This document shows, in pieces, positions 8,309 to 14,881 of a DNA stretch of 24,644 nt. Made by a program: the position numbers and the translations under genes. A model generated the notes under the pieces. It saw only the letters and a list, made by a program, of their open reading frames with translations. It was not told where the DNA came from and did not search any database. Positions within the stretch are counted from its first letter, which is position 1; every line of letters starts with the position of its first letter. Source of the DNA: Dactylosporangium sp. AC04546 (lineage in GTDB: Bacteria > Actinomycetota > Actinomycetes > Mycobacteriales > Micromonosporaceae); assembly GCF_022095675.1 (NCBI RefSeq), contig NZ_JAHYSG010000150.1, positions 1 through 24,644 on the forward strand. The letters run 5' to 3'.

Positions 8309-9355
8309 GACGCCCTCCTTCGAGGCCAGCAGCCGCCGGAACGACCCCAGCCGGCGCGGGTCGGCGCCGCCCTCGGCGACCAGCTTGTCCAGCCCGCAGT
8401 CGCCGCCGGCCCCGGTGTGGTCGCAGTTCGGGGGGCAGCGGGTCGAGGCCTCGACCAGGTCGGGGAAGCCGTGCAGCAGGCTGTCGGCCGACACATGGGC
8501 CAGCCCGAAGGACCTGACCCCCGGGGTGTCGACGATCCAGCCCCGGCCGTCCGGTAGCTGCAGGGCCAGAGCGCTGGTCGACGTGTGCCGCCCCTTGCCG
8601 ACCGCGCTGACCCGGCCGACCGCCCGGTCGGTGCCCGGCACCAGCCGGTTCACCAGCGTGGACTTGCCCACTCCGGAGTGCCCGATCATCACCGACACCT
8701 TGCCGGCCAGCTCGGCGACGAGCGCGTCGAGCGGCTGGTCCGGCCGGCACAGCACATAGGGCAGGTCGAGTTCGGCGTAGTAGTCGAGGATCGCCTCCGG
8801 GCCGGCCAGGTCGCCCTTGGTGAGGCACAGCAGCGGGTCGATCTCGGCGTCGTAGGCGGCCACGAGGCAGCGATCGATGAACCCCGTCCGCGGCGGCGGG
8901 TCCTGCAGCGAGTTGACGATGACGAGCTGGTCGGCGTTGGCGACCACGACGCGCTCGAAGCGCCCCTCGGTGCCGCCTTCCTCGTCGTCGGCGGTGCGCA
9001 TGAGCACCGACGTGCGCTCGTCGATCCGGACGATCCGGGCGAGCGTGTCCGGCCGGCCGGTCACGTCGCCGACGATCTGCACGTGGTCACCGACGACCAC
9101 GCCGTGGCGGCCGAGCTCGCGTGCGCGCATGGCGGTGACGACGACACCCGTGCTCTCGATGTGGCAGGTGTACCGCCCGCGGTCGACCGCGACCACCAGA
9201 CCCTCGACGGCGTCGCTGTGTTTGGGCCGCTGGCGCGTGCGCGGACGCGAGGAGCGGCCCGGTCGCACCCGGACGTCGTCCTCGTCGTACTCGCGTTTGC
9301 GCCTCAGTCCGCCCCTCCACTGCCACCGTTGCCGCCGTGCACCATGGTCGACCAT
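8285..9355 (-). CDS. rsgA: Ribosome small-subunit-dependent GTPase
   Basis: This is a circularly permuted GTPase that matures the 30S subunit. Order seen: an OB-fold after REYDEDDVRVRPG, the G4 motif LTKGD, the P-loop GHSGVGKST, DTPG as G3, and the C-terminal zinc site CPPNCDHTGAGGDC in the C-x3-C-x-H-x6-C spacing used by actinobacteria. From the ATG at 9355 it has 356 residues, slightly longer than the roughly 330-340 usual for the family. The conserved N-terminus begins at about 9307, where a CTG overlaps the aroA stop codon and GGAGGGG lies 4 bp upstream, so a CTG start is possible. The gene follows aroA on the same strand and is probably co-transcribed with it. Confidence 0.93.
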   Translation of the reverse strand: MVDHGARRQRWQWRGGLRRKREYDEDDVRVRPGRSSRPRTRQRPKHSDAVEGLVVAVDRGRYTCHIESTGVVVTAMRARELGRHGVVVGDHVQIVGDVTGRPDTLARIVRIDERTSVLMRTADDEEGGTEGRFERVVVANADQLVIVNSLQDPPPRTGFIDRCLVAAYDAEIDPLLCLTKGDLAGPEAILDYYAELDLPYVLCRPDQPLDALVAELAGKVSVMIGHSGVGKSTLVNRLVPGTDRAVGRVSAVGKGRHTSTSALALQLPDGRGWIVDTPGVRSFGLAHVSADSLLHGFPDLVEASTRCPPNCDHTGAGGDCGLDKLVAEGGADPRRLGSFRRLLASKEGVLDVDGAT

Positions 9356-10599
9356 AGCCGGGGAAAGTCCGGCAGCGTCTTTGCGGTGCATGCCACGTCG
9401 TCGAGCCGCACGTCGCTGACGGCGAGCCCGATCACCGCGCCGGCGTGGGCGAGGCGGTGGTCGTCGTTCGTCCGGAAGGTGGCCCCCCGCAGGGGCCGCG
9501 GGCGGATCCGCAGGCCATCGGCCTCGGTGGTGACGTCGGCGCCCAGCTCGCCCAGCGCCTGGGCCAGCGCGGCCGTCCGCTCCGGGCTGCCGCGCAGGCC
9601 GTACAGATGCGAGGGAGAGTCGGCCACCGCGGCGAGCGCCGCCAGCACCGGCGTGGCCTCCGTCACCCGGGAGACGTCGGCGACGAGCCCGTGCACCGCG
9701 CCCGAGCCGCGCATGATCAGCCCGCCCGTCGTGAGGGCGGCCGCCCCGCCCATCTGTTCGAACAGGTCCAGCAGGTGCCCGCCCGGCTGCCGGGTCGCCG
9801 CCGGCCAGCCCTCGATCGTCACCGCCCCGCCGGTGACCAGGGCCGCGGCCAGGAACGGCGCCGCACCCGACAGGTCCGGCTCGATGTCCCAGGCCCGCCC
9901 GTTGAGCCGTCCCGGCTCGACGGCCCAGACGTCCCGGCGGCTGTCGTCGACGGCGGCGCCCGCGGCCCGCAGCATGTGCACGGTCAGGTCGAGGTGCGGC
10001 TTGCGCACCGGCGGCCCGATGTGCCGCACCACCACGCCCCGGTCGAATTCGGCCGCCGCGAGCAGCAGCCCGGACACCAGCTGACTCGACGCCGACGCGT
10101 CGATCGTCACGTGCCCGCCGGCGACCCGCCCGATCCCGTGCACGCTCAAGGGCAGCCGGTCGTGCTCGGCGTCGATGTGCACGCCGAGCGTGCGCAGGGC
10201 GTTCACGAGGGGCGCGAGCGCCTTCTTACGGGCGCGCGGCTCGCCGTCGAACCGCACGGTGCCGTCGGCCAGCGCCGCGATCGGGGGCAGGAATCGCATC
10301 ACTGTGCCGGCGAGGCCGACGTTCACGCGTGCCGGCCCTTTGAGTGGACGCGGCCGGACGACCCAAAGGTTGTCGTCGACGGTGGAAACGTGGCTGCCCA
10401 TGGCCCGCAGTCCGGCCGCCATGAGCTCGGTGTCGCGTGCCCGCAGCGGCGTGCGCAGGGTGCTGGCCCCGAGGGAGAGGGTGGCGAGCACGAGCGCCCG
10501 CACAGTCATGGACTTCGATCCGGGCAGCCTGACGACGGCCCGGATCGGCCCGGCCGCAGTAGGCGCGGTCCAGGGAATATAGGCGCTCGCGTATGGCAC
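9304..10599 (-). CDS. aroA: 3-phosphoshikimate 1-carboxyvinyltransferase (EPSP synthase)
   Basis: The 431-residue enzyme transfers the enolpyruvyl group of PEP to shikimate-3-phosphate in the chorismate pathway. Visible motifs are LPGSKSMTVRALVLA at about 25-39, AGTVMRFLPP in the PEP-binding region, a QLVSGLLLAAAEF segment, EPDLSGAAPFLAAALVTGG, and the C-terminal NDDHRLAHAG and TLPDFPRLWSTM. The length fits the family (about 425-440). GTG 10599 is the in-frame start nearest the conserved N-terminus; no ribosome site is obvious, so the start is moderately certain. The stop overlaps the rsgA coding region. The aroA-rsgA pair is a conserved actinobacterial arrangement, as recalled. Confidence 0.95.
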   Translation of the reverse strand: MPYASAYIPWTAPTAAGPIRAVVRLPGSKSMTVRALVLATLSLGASTLRTPLRARDTELMAAGLRAMGSHVSTVDDNLWVVRPRPLKGPARVNVGLAGTVMRFLPPIAALADGTVRFDGEPRARKKALAPLVNALRTLGVHIDAEHDRLPLSVHGIGRVAGGHVTIDASASSQLVSGLLLAAAEFDRGVVVRHIGPPVRKPHLDLTVHMLRAAGAAVDDSRRDVWAVEPGRLNGRAWDIEPDLSGAAPFLAAALVTGGAVTIEGWPAATRQPGGHLLDLFEQMGGAAALTTGGLIMRGSGAVHGLVADVSRVTEATPVLAALAAVADSPSHLYGLRGSPERTAALAQALGELGADVTTEADGLRIRPRPLRGATFRTNDDHRLAHAGAVIGLAVSDVRLDDVACTAKTLPDFPRLWSTMVHGGNGGSGGAD

Positions 10600-10686
10600 G
10601 CGTACAGTGTGCGGGTCGATTCTTACAGGGAGCGACTCGGTCGTTCGCCCTGTGTCATGGACCCCGTTTTTGTCGGTGGTCCTGGG

Positions 10687-10698
10687 TACGGTGGCCGC
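10687..10698 (+). promoter_or_regulatory. Candidate leaderless promoter (-10 TACGGT) of the SRAP gene
   Basis: TACGGT at 10687-10692 is 6 bases from the ATG, and no Shine-Dalgarno sequence is present. The protein must begin with Met-Cys for catalysis, which fixes this start. Confidence 0.55.
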
Positions 10699-11415
10699 AT
10701 GTGTGGGAGGTATGCGACCAGCCGCAGCAGCGTCGACCTGAGCGCGCTGTTCGAGGCGGCCGACGAGACCGACGGGCTGGAGCCCGACTACAACGTGGCC
10801 CCGACCGACCCGGTGCCGATGGTGCGGGTCTCGTCGTCCGCCGGCGGGCGGGTGCTGAGCTCCGCCCGCTGGGGCCTGGTGCCGTCCTGGGCCAAGGACC
10901 CGAAGGCCGGCGCCCGCATGATCAACGCCCGCGCCGAGACGGTCACCACGTCCAACGCGTTCGCCCAGTCCTTCGCCCGACGGCGCTGCCTGGTGCCGGC
11001 CGACGGCTGGTTCGAGTGGGTGCGCGACGGCAAGGCCAAGCAGGCGTATTTCATGACGCTCGGCGACGCCGAGCCGTGCGTGTTCGCCGGGATCTGGACC
11101 GTGTGGGGCCAGGGTGACGACCGGCTGCTCACGTGCAGCATCGTGACGGCGCCGGCGGTCGACGACCTCGCGCTCGTCCACGACCGGATGCCCCTGCTGC
11201 TCCCGCCCGACCGTTGGGACGCGTGGCTGTCCGCCCCGGCGGATGACGAGCTGCTCGCCCCGACGCCGTCCTCGCACGTGGCGAGGCTGGAGTTACGGCC
11301 CGTAGGCGCGCGGGTCGGCGACGTGCGCAACGACGGCCCCGACCTGCTCGACCGGGTGCCCGCTCCGTCCTTGCGGCCGAACGAGGTGGAGCCGATCGAT
11401 CTGACCCTGTTTTAG
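10699..11415 (+). CDS. SRAP-domain (YedK/HMCES-type) abasic-site protein
   Basis: The 238-residue protein belongs to the SOS-response-associated peptidase family, whose N-terminal cysteine crosslinks to abasic sites in single-stranded DNA and shields them. All catalytic residues are in register with E. coli YedK: Cys2 after Met removal (MCGRYA), Asn76 in MINARAE, Glu106 in GWFEW and His161 in VHDRMPLLL. The start is certain because Cys2 must become residue 1. The gene is divergent from aroA across 99 bp and carries its own candidate leaderless promoter. No LexA-like box was recognised upstream. Confidence 0.94.
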   Translation: MCGRYATSRSSVDLSALFEAADETDGLEPDYNVAPTDPVPMVRVSSSAGGRVLSSARWGLVPSWAKDPKAGARMINARAETVTTSNAFAQSFARRRCLVPADGWFEWVRDGKAKQAYFMTLGDAEPCVFAGIWTVWGQGDDRLLTCSIVTAPAVDDLALVHDRMPLLLPPDRWDAWLSAPADDELLAPTPSSHVARLELRPVGARVGDVRNDGPDLLDRVPAPSLRPNEVEPIDLTLF

Positions 11416-11424
11416 GAAGAGTGT

Positions 11425-11440
11425 CCGGATACCGGTCCGG
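11425..11440 (+). terminator. Small hairpin with T-run after the SRAP gene
   Basis: CCGGA (11425-11429) pairs with TCCGG (11436-11440) over a 6-base loop, followed four bases later by TTTT. It starts 10 bp after the stop codon. The stem is short, so this is a weak candidate terminator. Confidence 0.4.
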
Positions 11441-11468
11441 CAGGTTTTGCCGATCGGCGTGAAAACTC

Positions 11469-11498
11469 TTGTATTTACGGTCGTTTGTGCGATACAAC
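11469..11498 (+). promoter_or_regulatory. Candidate promoter of the WhiB-like gene
   Basis: TTGTAT (11469-11474) and TACAAC (11493-11498) are separated by 18 bp, a sigma-70-like arrangement. TTGTAT and ATACAA (11492-11497) also form an inverted repeat that could be a regulator site. About 85 bp of untranslated leader would follow before ATG 11585. Confidence 0.4.
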
Positions 11499-11584
11499 AC
11501 AGCGCCGGTGGGTCTATGTCGGATGGGGGCATCCCGACGTATACCCGCCCCGCTGTTGTTTGACCCACGGGGGAGGTGGGTGTA

Positions 11585-12010
11585 ATGACCCGGGCGCGGA
11601 TGCCACGCCCGCATGAAGTCGCGGCCGCTCGACGAGACCCGCGACTGTTGCGAGCCTTTACGGAACAGCAGGGCGACGGGGCCTGGCGCACGAGAGGCGC
11701 CTGCCAGACAGTCGACCCGGAGACCTTTTTCCCGGCACCGAGCGAGCCCGCGGACGCGGCGGTCGCCCTGTGCCGGACCTGTGACGTCCAGGGCGCCTGT
11801 CTGGCCTGGGCGCTGGAAGTCGGTGACTGCCACGGTGTGTGGGGAGCCACAACTCCCCGCGAGCGCCGTGCGATGCTCGTGGCATGGCGCAGCGAGGTTC
11901 CGGGGCAGGTCCTGCCCGGCACGGTGGCCAGCCTGCCGTTCCTGCCGATCCCGCGGCCCCGCCGCGGGATGGCCGAGCAGCCAGACCCGGTGGGCGCGGC
12001 GAGCGGCTGA
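11585..12010 (+). CDS. WhiB-family iron-sulfur regulator (Wbl)
   Basis: The 141-residue protein has the four cysteines of the WhiB [4Fe-4S] domain: Cys40, Cys63, Cys66 and Cys72 (GAC then CRTCDVQGAC). The turn that follows reads GVWGATTPRERRAM, where most family members have GVWGG. An extra Cys82 precedes it. WhiB proteins bind NO- or O2-sensitive clusters and usually act by contacting region 4 of the main sigma factor. Residues 1-33 and 102-141 are basic or proline-rich extensions without a recognised domain. ATG 11585 is preferred over the in-frame GTG at 11576 because GGAGG lies 8-9 bp upstream of it. The subgroup (WblE/WhiB1 or another) cannot be assigned confidently. Confidence 0.9.
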   Translation: MTRARMPRPHEVAAARRDPRLLRAFTEQQGDGAWRTRGACQTVDPETFFPAPSEPADAAVALCRTCDVQGACLAWALEVGDCHGVWGATTPRERRAMLVAWRSEVPGQVLPGTVASLPFLPIPRPRRGMAEQPDPVGAASG

Positions 12011-12681
12011 GGCCCGCGGCCGGCTCGCCGGCCGCGCGGCCCGTCAAGGTCACCAAGGCGGCGCTTGCCCGCGCTCGTGGGCTCAGCGTCAGCCGTGAGG
12101 CGGTCGAGACCGCGTTCGGGACGGCGCTCTACGACCTCGACGTCCCGCGCGGTTTCGACGGCACGCTGCTGGTGCTCGGGCACGGGGCCGGTGGTGACGT
12201 CGACGCCAAGGACCTCGTTGCCGTGCGCGACGGGGTGCTGGGCGGCGGGGGAGCAGTGGCGATGGTCACTCAGCCGTATCGGGTGGCCGGGCGGCGCGCG
12301 CCCGCGCCCGCCGGGCAGCTCGACACGGCCTGGCTCGCTGTGCTCGCGGCGCTGCGGGAGCGGCTGCCGGTGCGCACGCTCGTCGTCGGTGGGCGCTCGA
12401 GCGGGGCCCGGGTGGCGTGCCGCACCGCGCGGGAGGGCGGCGCCGACCGGATCCTCGCCCTGGCCTTTCCGCTGCACCCGCCGGGGAAGCCGGAGAAGTC
12501 GCGCGCGGAGGAGCTGGGCACCGGGCTGCCCACGCTGGTGATCAACGGCGACCGCGACCCGTTCGGCGTGCCCGACGGGAGCCCGACCGTGATCGTCGAG
12601 GTCCTGCCGGGCGAGACGCACGGGCTGTCCAAGCACCCCGAGGCGGTGGCGGTCCTGGCCGCGCCGTTCGTGCTCACCTGA
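12007..12681 (+). CDS. Alpha/beta hydrolase (KANL3/Tex30-like)
   Basis: The coding signal shows an alpha/beta hydrolase of about 210-225 residues. The oxyanion-hole strand is LLVLGHGAGGD, the nucleophile elbow is GGRSSGA (Ser131 if counted from 12007), the acid lies in LVINGDRDPFG, and the catalytic His is in ETHGLSKHP. FPLHPPGKPEKSR is a hallmark of the KANL3/Tex30 (dienelactone-hydrolase-like) family. The start is unresolved: no ATG, GTG or TTG is in frame between 11887 and 12171. The options are ATG 11884, which overlaps the WhiB gene by 127 bp, GTG 12172, which would remove part of the fold, or a CTG at 12007 overlapping the WhiB stop codon as CTGA. The last matches family length best and is used here. 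The substrate is unknown. Confidence 0.75.
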   Translation: MRPAAGSPAARPVKVTKAALARARGLSVSREAVETAFGTALYDLDVPRGFDGTLLVLGHGAGGDVDAKDLVAVRDGVLGGGGAVAMVTQPYRVAGRRAPAPAGQLDTAWLAVLAALRERLPVRTLVVGGRSSGARVACRTAREGGADRILALAFPLHPPGKPEKSRAEELGTGLPTLVINGDRDPFGVPDGSPTVIVEVLPGETHGLSKHPEAVAVLAAPFVLT

Positions 12682-12813
12682 TCATTCACCCTCACCCGGA
12701 CGGGGGCGTGACGGCCCCTGACCTGCGTCGTTGGAGGCTGTGTGACCGGCGAGAGCCGGCACGACTCCACACCGCAGATCGCTCAGATCCGCAACCTCCC
12801 AGGCCCTTCCTGT

Positions 12814-12863
12814 TCCCGGCGGCCGGGCCGGTCCCAGAGCTCCAAATGGTCCGGCCGCCGGGA
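12814..12863. repeat. Perfect 13-bp inverted repeat upstream of sigR
   Basis: TCCCGGCGGCCGG at 12814-12826 is exactly inverted at 12851-12863, with a 24-base spacer. It lies between the hydrolase stop (12681) and the SigR promoter (12917). It may terminate the upstream transcript or act as a regulatory element. The rest of 12682-12916 shows no gene. Confidence 0.6.
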
Positions 12864-12916
12864 CAGGCCGGGTTGGGCTGGGTGGTGCTGGCCCCCGGAT
12901 CGTCGCCCCGCCAACC

Positions 12917-12942
12917 GGAATTACGGCCGTGTCCCCGTTGTT
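12917..12942 (+). promoter_or_regulatory. SigR-dependent promoter of sigR (GGAAT-N18-GTT)
   Basis: GGAAT at 12917-12921 and GTT at 12940-12942 are separated by exactly 18 bp, the published consensus for SigR-family promoters. Transcription would start near 12949, about 50 bp before the GTG at 13000 and 250 bp before the GTG at 13198. It therefore predicts SigR autoregulation, as at sigRp2 of Streptomyces coelicolor. Confidence 0.8.
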
Positions 12943-12999
12943 GCACGGGGGGTGCGGCGCCCGCCGAAGGCGCCGAACGGTGGAGGGAAGACGAACAGC

Positions 13000-13197
13000 G
13001 TGGCGACACTTGAGCGTTCGGACCGGCGAACCCGGGAGCTGCTCTTCAGCCCGGCCTGGCCGGCGGTCACCGATGCCGAGCCGGATCCGGACTGGCAGCC
13101 CATCACCCGGGAGCGGTTGACGGGCGCCACAAACACAGAACTCGCACAGCAACTCGGCGTATCCTCGGCGGGACGGTCGAGGGTGGGAGTCGCGCGA
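13000..13197 (+). other. In-frame N-terminal extension of SigR (candidate SigR' isoform)
   Basis: The sigR frame stays open upstream of its canonical start. Initiation at GTG 13000 would add 66 residues, beginning with [26 protein letters not shown] sequence lies 12 bp upstream of this GTG, slightly far; another in-frame GTG is at 12952. S. coelicolor makes an unstable SigR' with a similar-sized extension from the autoregulated transcript, which is degraded by a Clp protease as negative feedback. That this extension does the same is inferred from position and size. Confidence 0.55.
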
Positions 13198-13800
13198 GTG
13201 GTCAGCAGCGAGAGCACGGAGCAGCAGCGCGTCCGGTTCGAGCGCGACGCGTTGCCCTTCATCGACCAGTTGTACGCGGCCGCGCTGCGGATGACGCGCA
13301 ACCCGTCGGACGCCGAGGATCTCGTCCAGGAGACGTTCCTCAAGGCGTTCGCGGCGTTCCACCAGTTCGAGACGGGCACCAACCTCAAGGCCTGGCTGTA
13401 TCGCATCCTGACGAACACCTACATCAACTCCTACCGGCGGCGGCAGCGGCAGCCCGTGCAGGCGCCCACCGAGGAGATCACCGACTGGCAGCTCGCCGAG
13501 GCCGAGAGCCACACGTCCAGCGGCCTGCGGTCGGCGGAGACCGAGGCGCTCGACCGGCTGCCCGACTCCGACATCAAGGAGGCGCTGCAGTCGCTGCCCG
13601 AGGAGTTCCGGCTGGCCGTCTACCTGGCCGACGTCGAGGGCTTCTCGTACAAGGAGATCGCCGACATCATGAACACGCCCATCGGCACCGTGATGTCGCG
13701 GCTGCACCGCGGCCGGCGCAACCTGCGCCGATCGCTCGAGGCTTATGCTGCCGACCGGGGATTCACCCGCACCCCGTCCGCTGAGCCGAGCGAGGTCTGA
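13198..13800 (+). CDS. sigR: ECF RNA polymerase sigma factor SigR (thiol-oxidative stress)
   Basis: From the GTG at 13198 the protein has 200 residues. Region 2 (about 17-85) includes [14 protein letters not shown] and [20 protein letters not shown]. Region 4 (about 125-178) includes [40 protein letters not shown]. It is very close in recalled sequence to S. coelicolor SigR and mycobacterial SigH, which direct transcription of thioredoxin, mycothiol and protease genes under disulfide stress. GGGAG lies 8 bp before this GTG, and a TATCCT -10-like element at 13160-13165 could serve a constitutive transcript for this short form. The upstream autoregulated promoter could yield a longer form. Its anti-sigma factor gene starts 4 bp after the stop. 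Confidence 0.94.
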   Translation: MVSSESTEQQRVRFERDALPFIDQLYAAALRMTRNPSDAEDLVQETFLKAFAAFHQFETGTNLKAWLYRILTNTYINSYRRRQRQPVQAPTEEITDWQLAEAESHTSSGLRSAETEALDRLPDSDIKEALQSLPEEFRLAVYLADVEGFSYKEIADIMNTPIGTVMSRLHRGRRNLRRSLEAYAADRGFTRTPSAEPSEV

Positions 13801-13804
13801 ACCG

Positions 13805-14089
13805 ATGAGCTGTGGAGACCCGCACGAAACCGACTGCAGCGACGTGCTCGCCGAGGTGTATCTGTACCTCGACCTGGAGTGCGCCGACGACCGCCGGGCA
13901 TTGATCCGCGAGCACCTCGACGAGTGCTCGCCCTGCTTGCGCGAGTTCGGCATCGAGCAGGAGGTCAAGGCGCTGGTGGCCCGCTGCTGCGGCTCGGAGC
14001 TGGCCCCGGTCGAGCTCAAGCAGCGCCTGCGCATGAAGCTGAGCGAGCTCGTCGTCAACGCCGAGGCCCGCGAGCTGCGTCCGGACTAG
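13805..14089 (+). CDS. rsrA: Zinc-dependent anti-sigma factor RsrA (mycothiol system anti-sigma-R factor)
   Basis: The 94-residue ZAS-family protein binds SigR when reduced and releases it when a disulfide forms. The residues are in the same numbered places as S. coelicolor RsrA: Cys3, His7, Cys11, His37, Cys41 and Cys44 (HLDECSPC), with Cys61-Cys62 further on. His37, Cys41, Cys44 and one of the N-terminal cysteines form the zinc site, and Cys11-Cys44 is the known trigger pair. ATG 13805 gives the family N-terminus MSCGDPHETDCS. An in-frame ATG at 13745 lies inside sigR and is unlikely. The four-base gap from sigR implies co-transcription and balanced synthesis of the pair. Confidence 0.95.
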   Translation: MSCGDPHETDCSDVLAEVYLYLDLECADDRRALIREHLDECSPCLREFGIEQEVKALVARCCGSELAPVELKQRLRMKLSELVVNAEARELRPD

Positions 14090-14090
14090 A

Positions 14091-14118
14091 CCCGAAGACC
14101 ATCCCGATATGCTTCGGG
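14091..14118 (+). terminator. Hairpin between rsrA and the biotinyl-carrier gene
   Basis: CCCGAAG (14091-14097) pairs with CTTCGGG (14112-14118). A second arm, CCCGA at 14103-14107, can pair with TCGGG inside the same right arm, so two mutually exclusive hairpins are possible. The site is 2 bp after the rsrA stop. No T-run follows. It may be a weak terminator or a processing site; a TATGCT -10-like element (14108-14113) overlaps it. Confidence 0.4.
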
Positions 14119-14147
14119 CGCACGCTACCGCCACGAAGGAGATCGGG

Positions 14148-14363
14148 ATGGCCGACGAAGTCCGCGCCGAGATGGTAGCCAACGTCTGGAAGATCACGAC
14201 GCAGGTCGGCGCCGAGGTCAGCGAGGGCGACACGCTCGTGATCCTCGAGTCGATGAAGATGGAGATCCCGGTCGCGGCCGAGTCCGACGGCACGGTCAGC
14301 CAGATCGCGGTGCACGAGGGCGACGTGGTGCAGGAGGGCGACCTGATCGCCGTGATCGGGTGA
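14148..14363 (+). CDS. Small biotinylated/lipoyl carrier protein (TB7.3-like)
   Basis: The 71-residue protein is a single biotinyl/lipoyl-attachment domain with the biotinylation motif ESMKMEIP at 34-41, acceptor Lys37. It lacks any carboxylase domain. The length is the same as that recalled for M. tuberculosis TB7.3 (Rv3221c), a biotinylated protein that also lies next to the sigH anti-sigma gene. ATG 14148 is preferred over an in-frame ATG at 14109 because AAGGAG lies 6 bp before it and homologues begin at MADEV. Its partner enzyme is unknown; it could serve as a free carrier for an acyl-CoA carboxylase elsewhere in the genome. Confidence 0.88.
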   Translation: MADEVRAEMVANVWKITTQVGAEVSEGDTLVILESMKMEIPVAAESDGTVSQIAVHEGDVVQEGDLIAVIG

Positions 14364-14881
14364 CGCCCTTCCTGATCCGCCCCGCCGAACCGGCCGACTT
14401 CGCCGAGGTCTCGCGCCTGACCGTCGAGGCCTACCGGGCCGACGGCCAGCTCGACGACGACACCGGCGGCTACGCGGTGGTGCTCGCCGATGTGGCCGCC
14501 CGGGCGGCGGCGGCCGAGATCCTGGTCGCCGCCGACGACGCGGCCGGCGGTCAAGGGCTGCTCGGCTCGGTGACGTTCGTGCTGCCCGGCACGCCCTATG
14601 CCGAGGTCTCGCGCGACGGCGAGGCCGAGTTCCGGATGCTCGCCGTCGACCCGCGGGCCCAGCGGCGCGGCGTCGCCCGCCGGCTCGTGCAGGCGTGCAT
14701 CGACCGCGCGGCCGCGCTGGGCTGCTCGTCCGTGGTGATCTCCACCCGCGACATCAACCGGGCCGCGTTCGCGCTCTACGACACCTTCGGCTTCGCGCGC
14801 GACCCCAGCCTCGACTGGTCACCCGTGCCCGGCGTCCGCCTGCTCGGTCTCCGGCTGCCACTCCAGGTGCTCACGCACTAG
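14360..14881 (+). CDS. GNAT-family N-acetyltransferase
   Basis: The 173-residue protein has the GNAT fold. Motif A reads RMLAVDPRAQRRGVARRLV at 92-110, with the RRGVARRL pyrophosphate loop that binds acetyl-CoA. Motif B follows as NRAAFALYDTFGFARD at about 133-148. The N-terminal FLIRPAEPADFAEVSRL is also typical. The GTG start at 14360 overlaps the stop codon of the biotinyl carrier by four bases (GTGA), so the two are translationally coupled. The acceptor substrate cannot be deduced. The 3' end overlaps the convergent tetR-family gene by 63 bp, so the last 20 codons are read on both strands. Confidence 0.87.
   Translation: MTPFLIRPAEPADFAEVSRLTVEAYRADGQLDDDTGGYAVVLADVAARAAAAEILVAADDAAGGQGLLGSVTFVLPGTPYAEVSRDGEAEFRMLAVDPRAQRRGVARRLVQACIDRAAALGCSSVVISTRDINRAAFALYDTFGFARDPSLDWSPVPGVRLLGLRLPLQVLTH

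Noticed and set aside
10573..10600. GGAAT near the aroA start as a SigR promoter
   Set aside because: The base triplet at N18 is CAC, and it points away from aroA into a region before the SRAP leaderless promoter.
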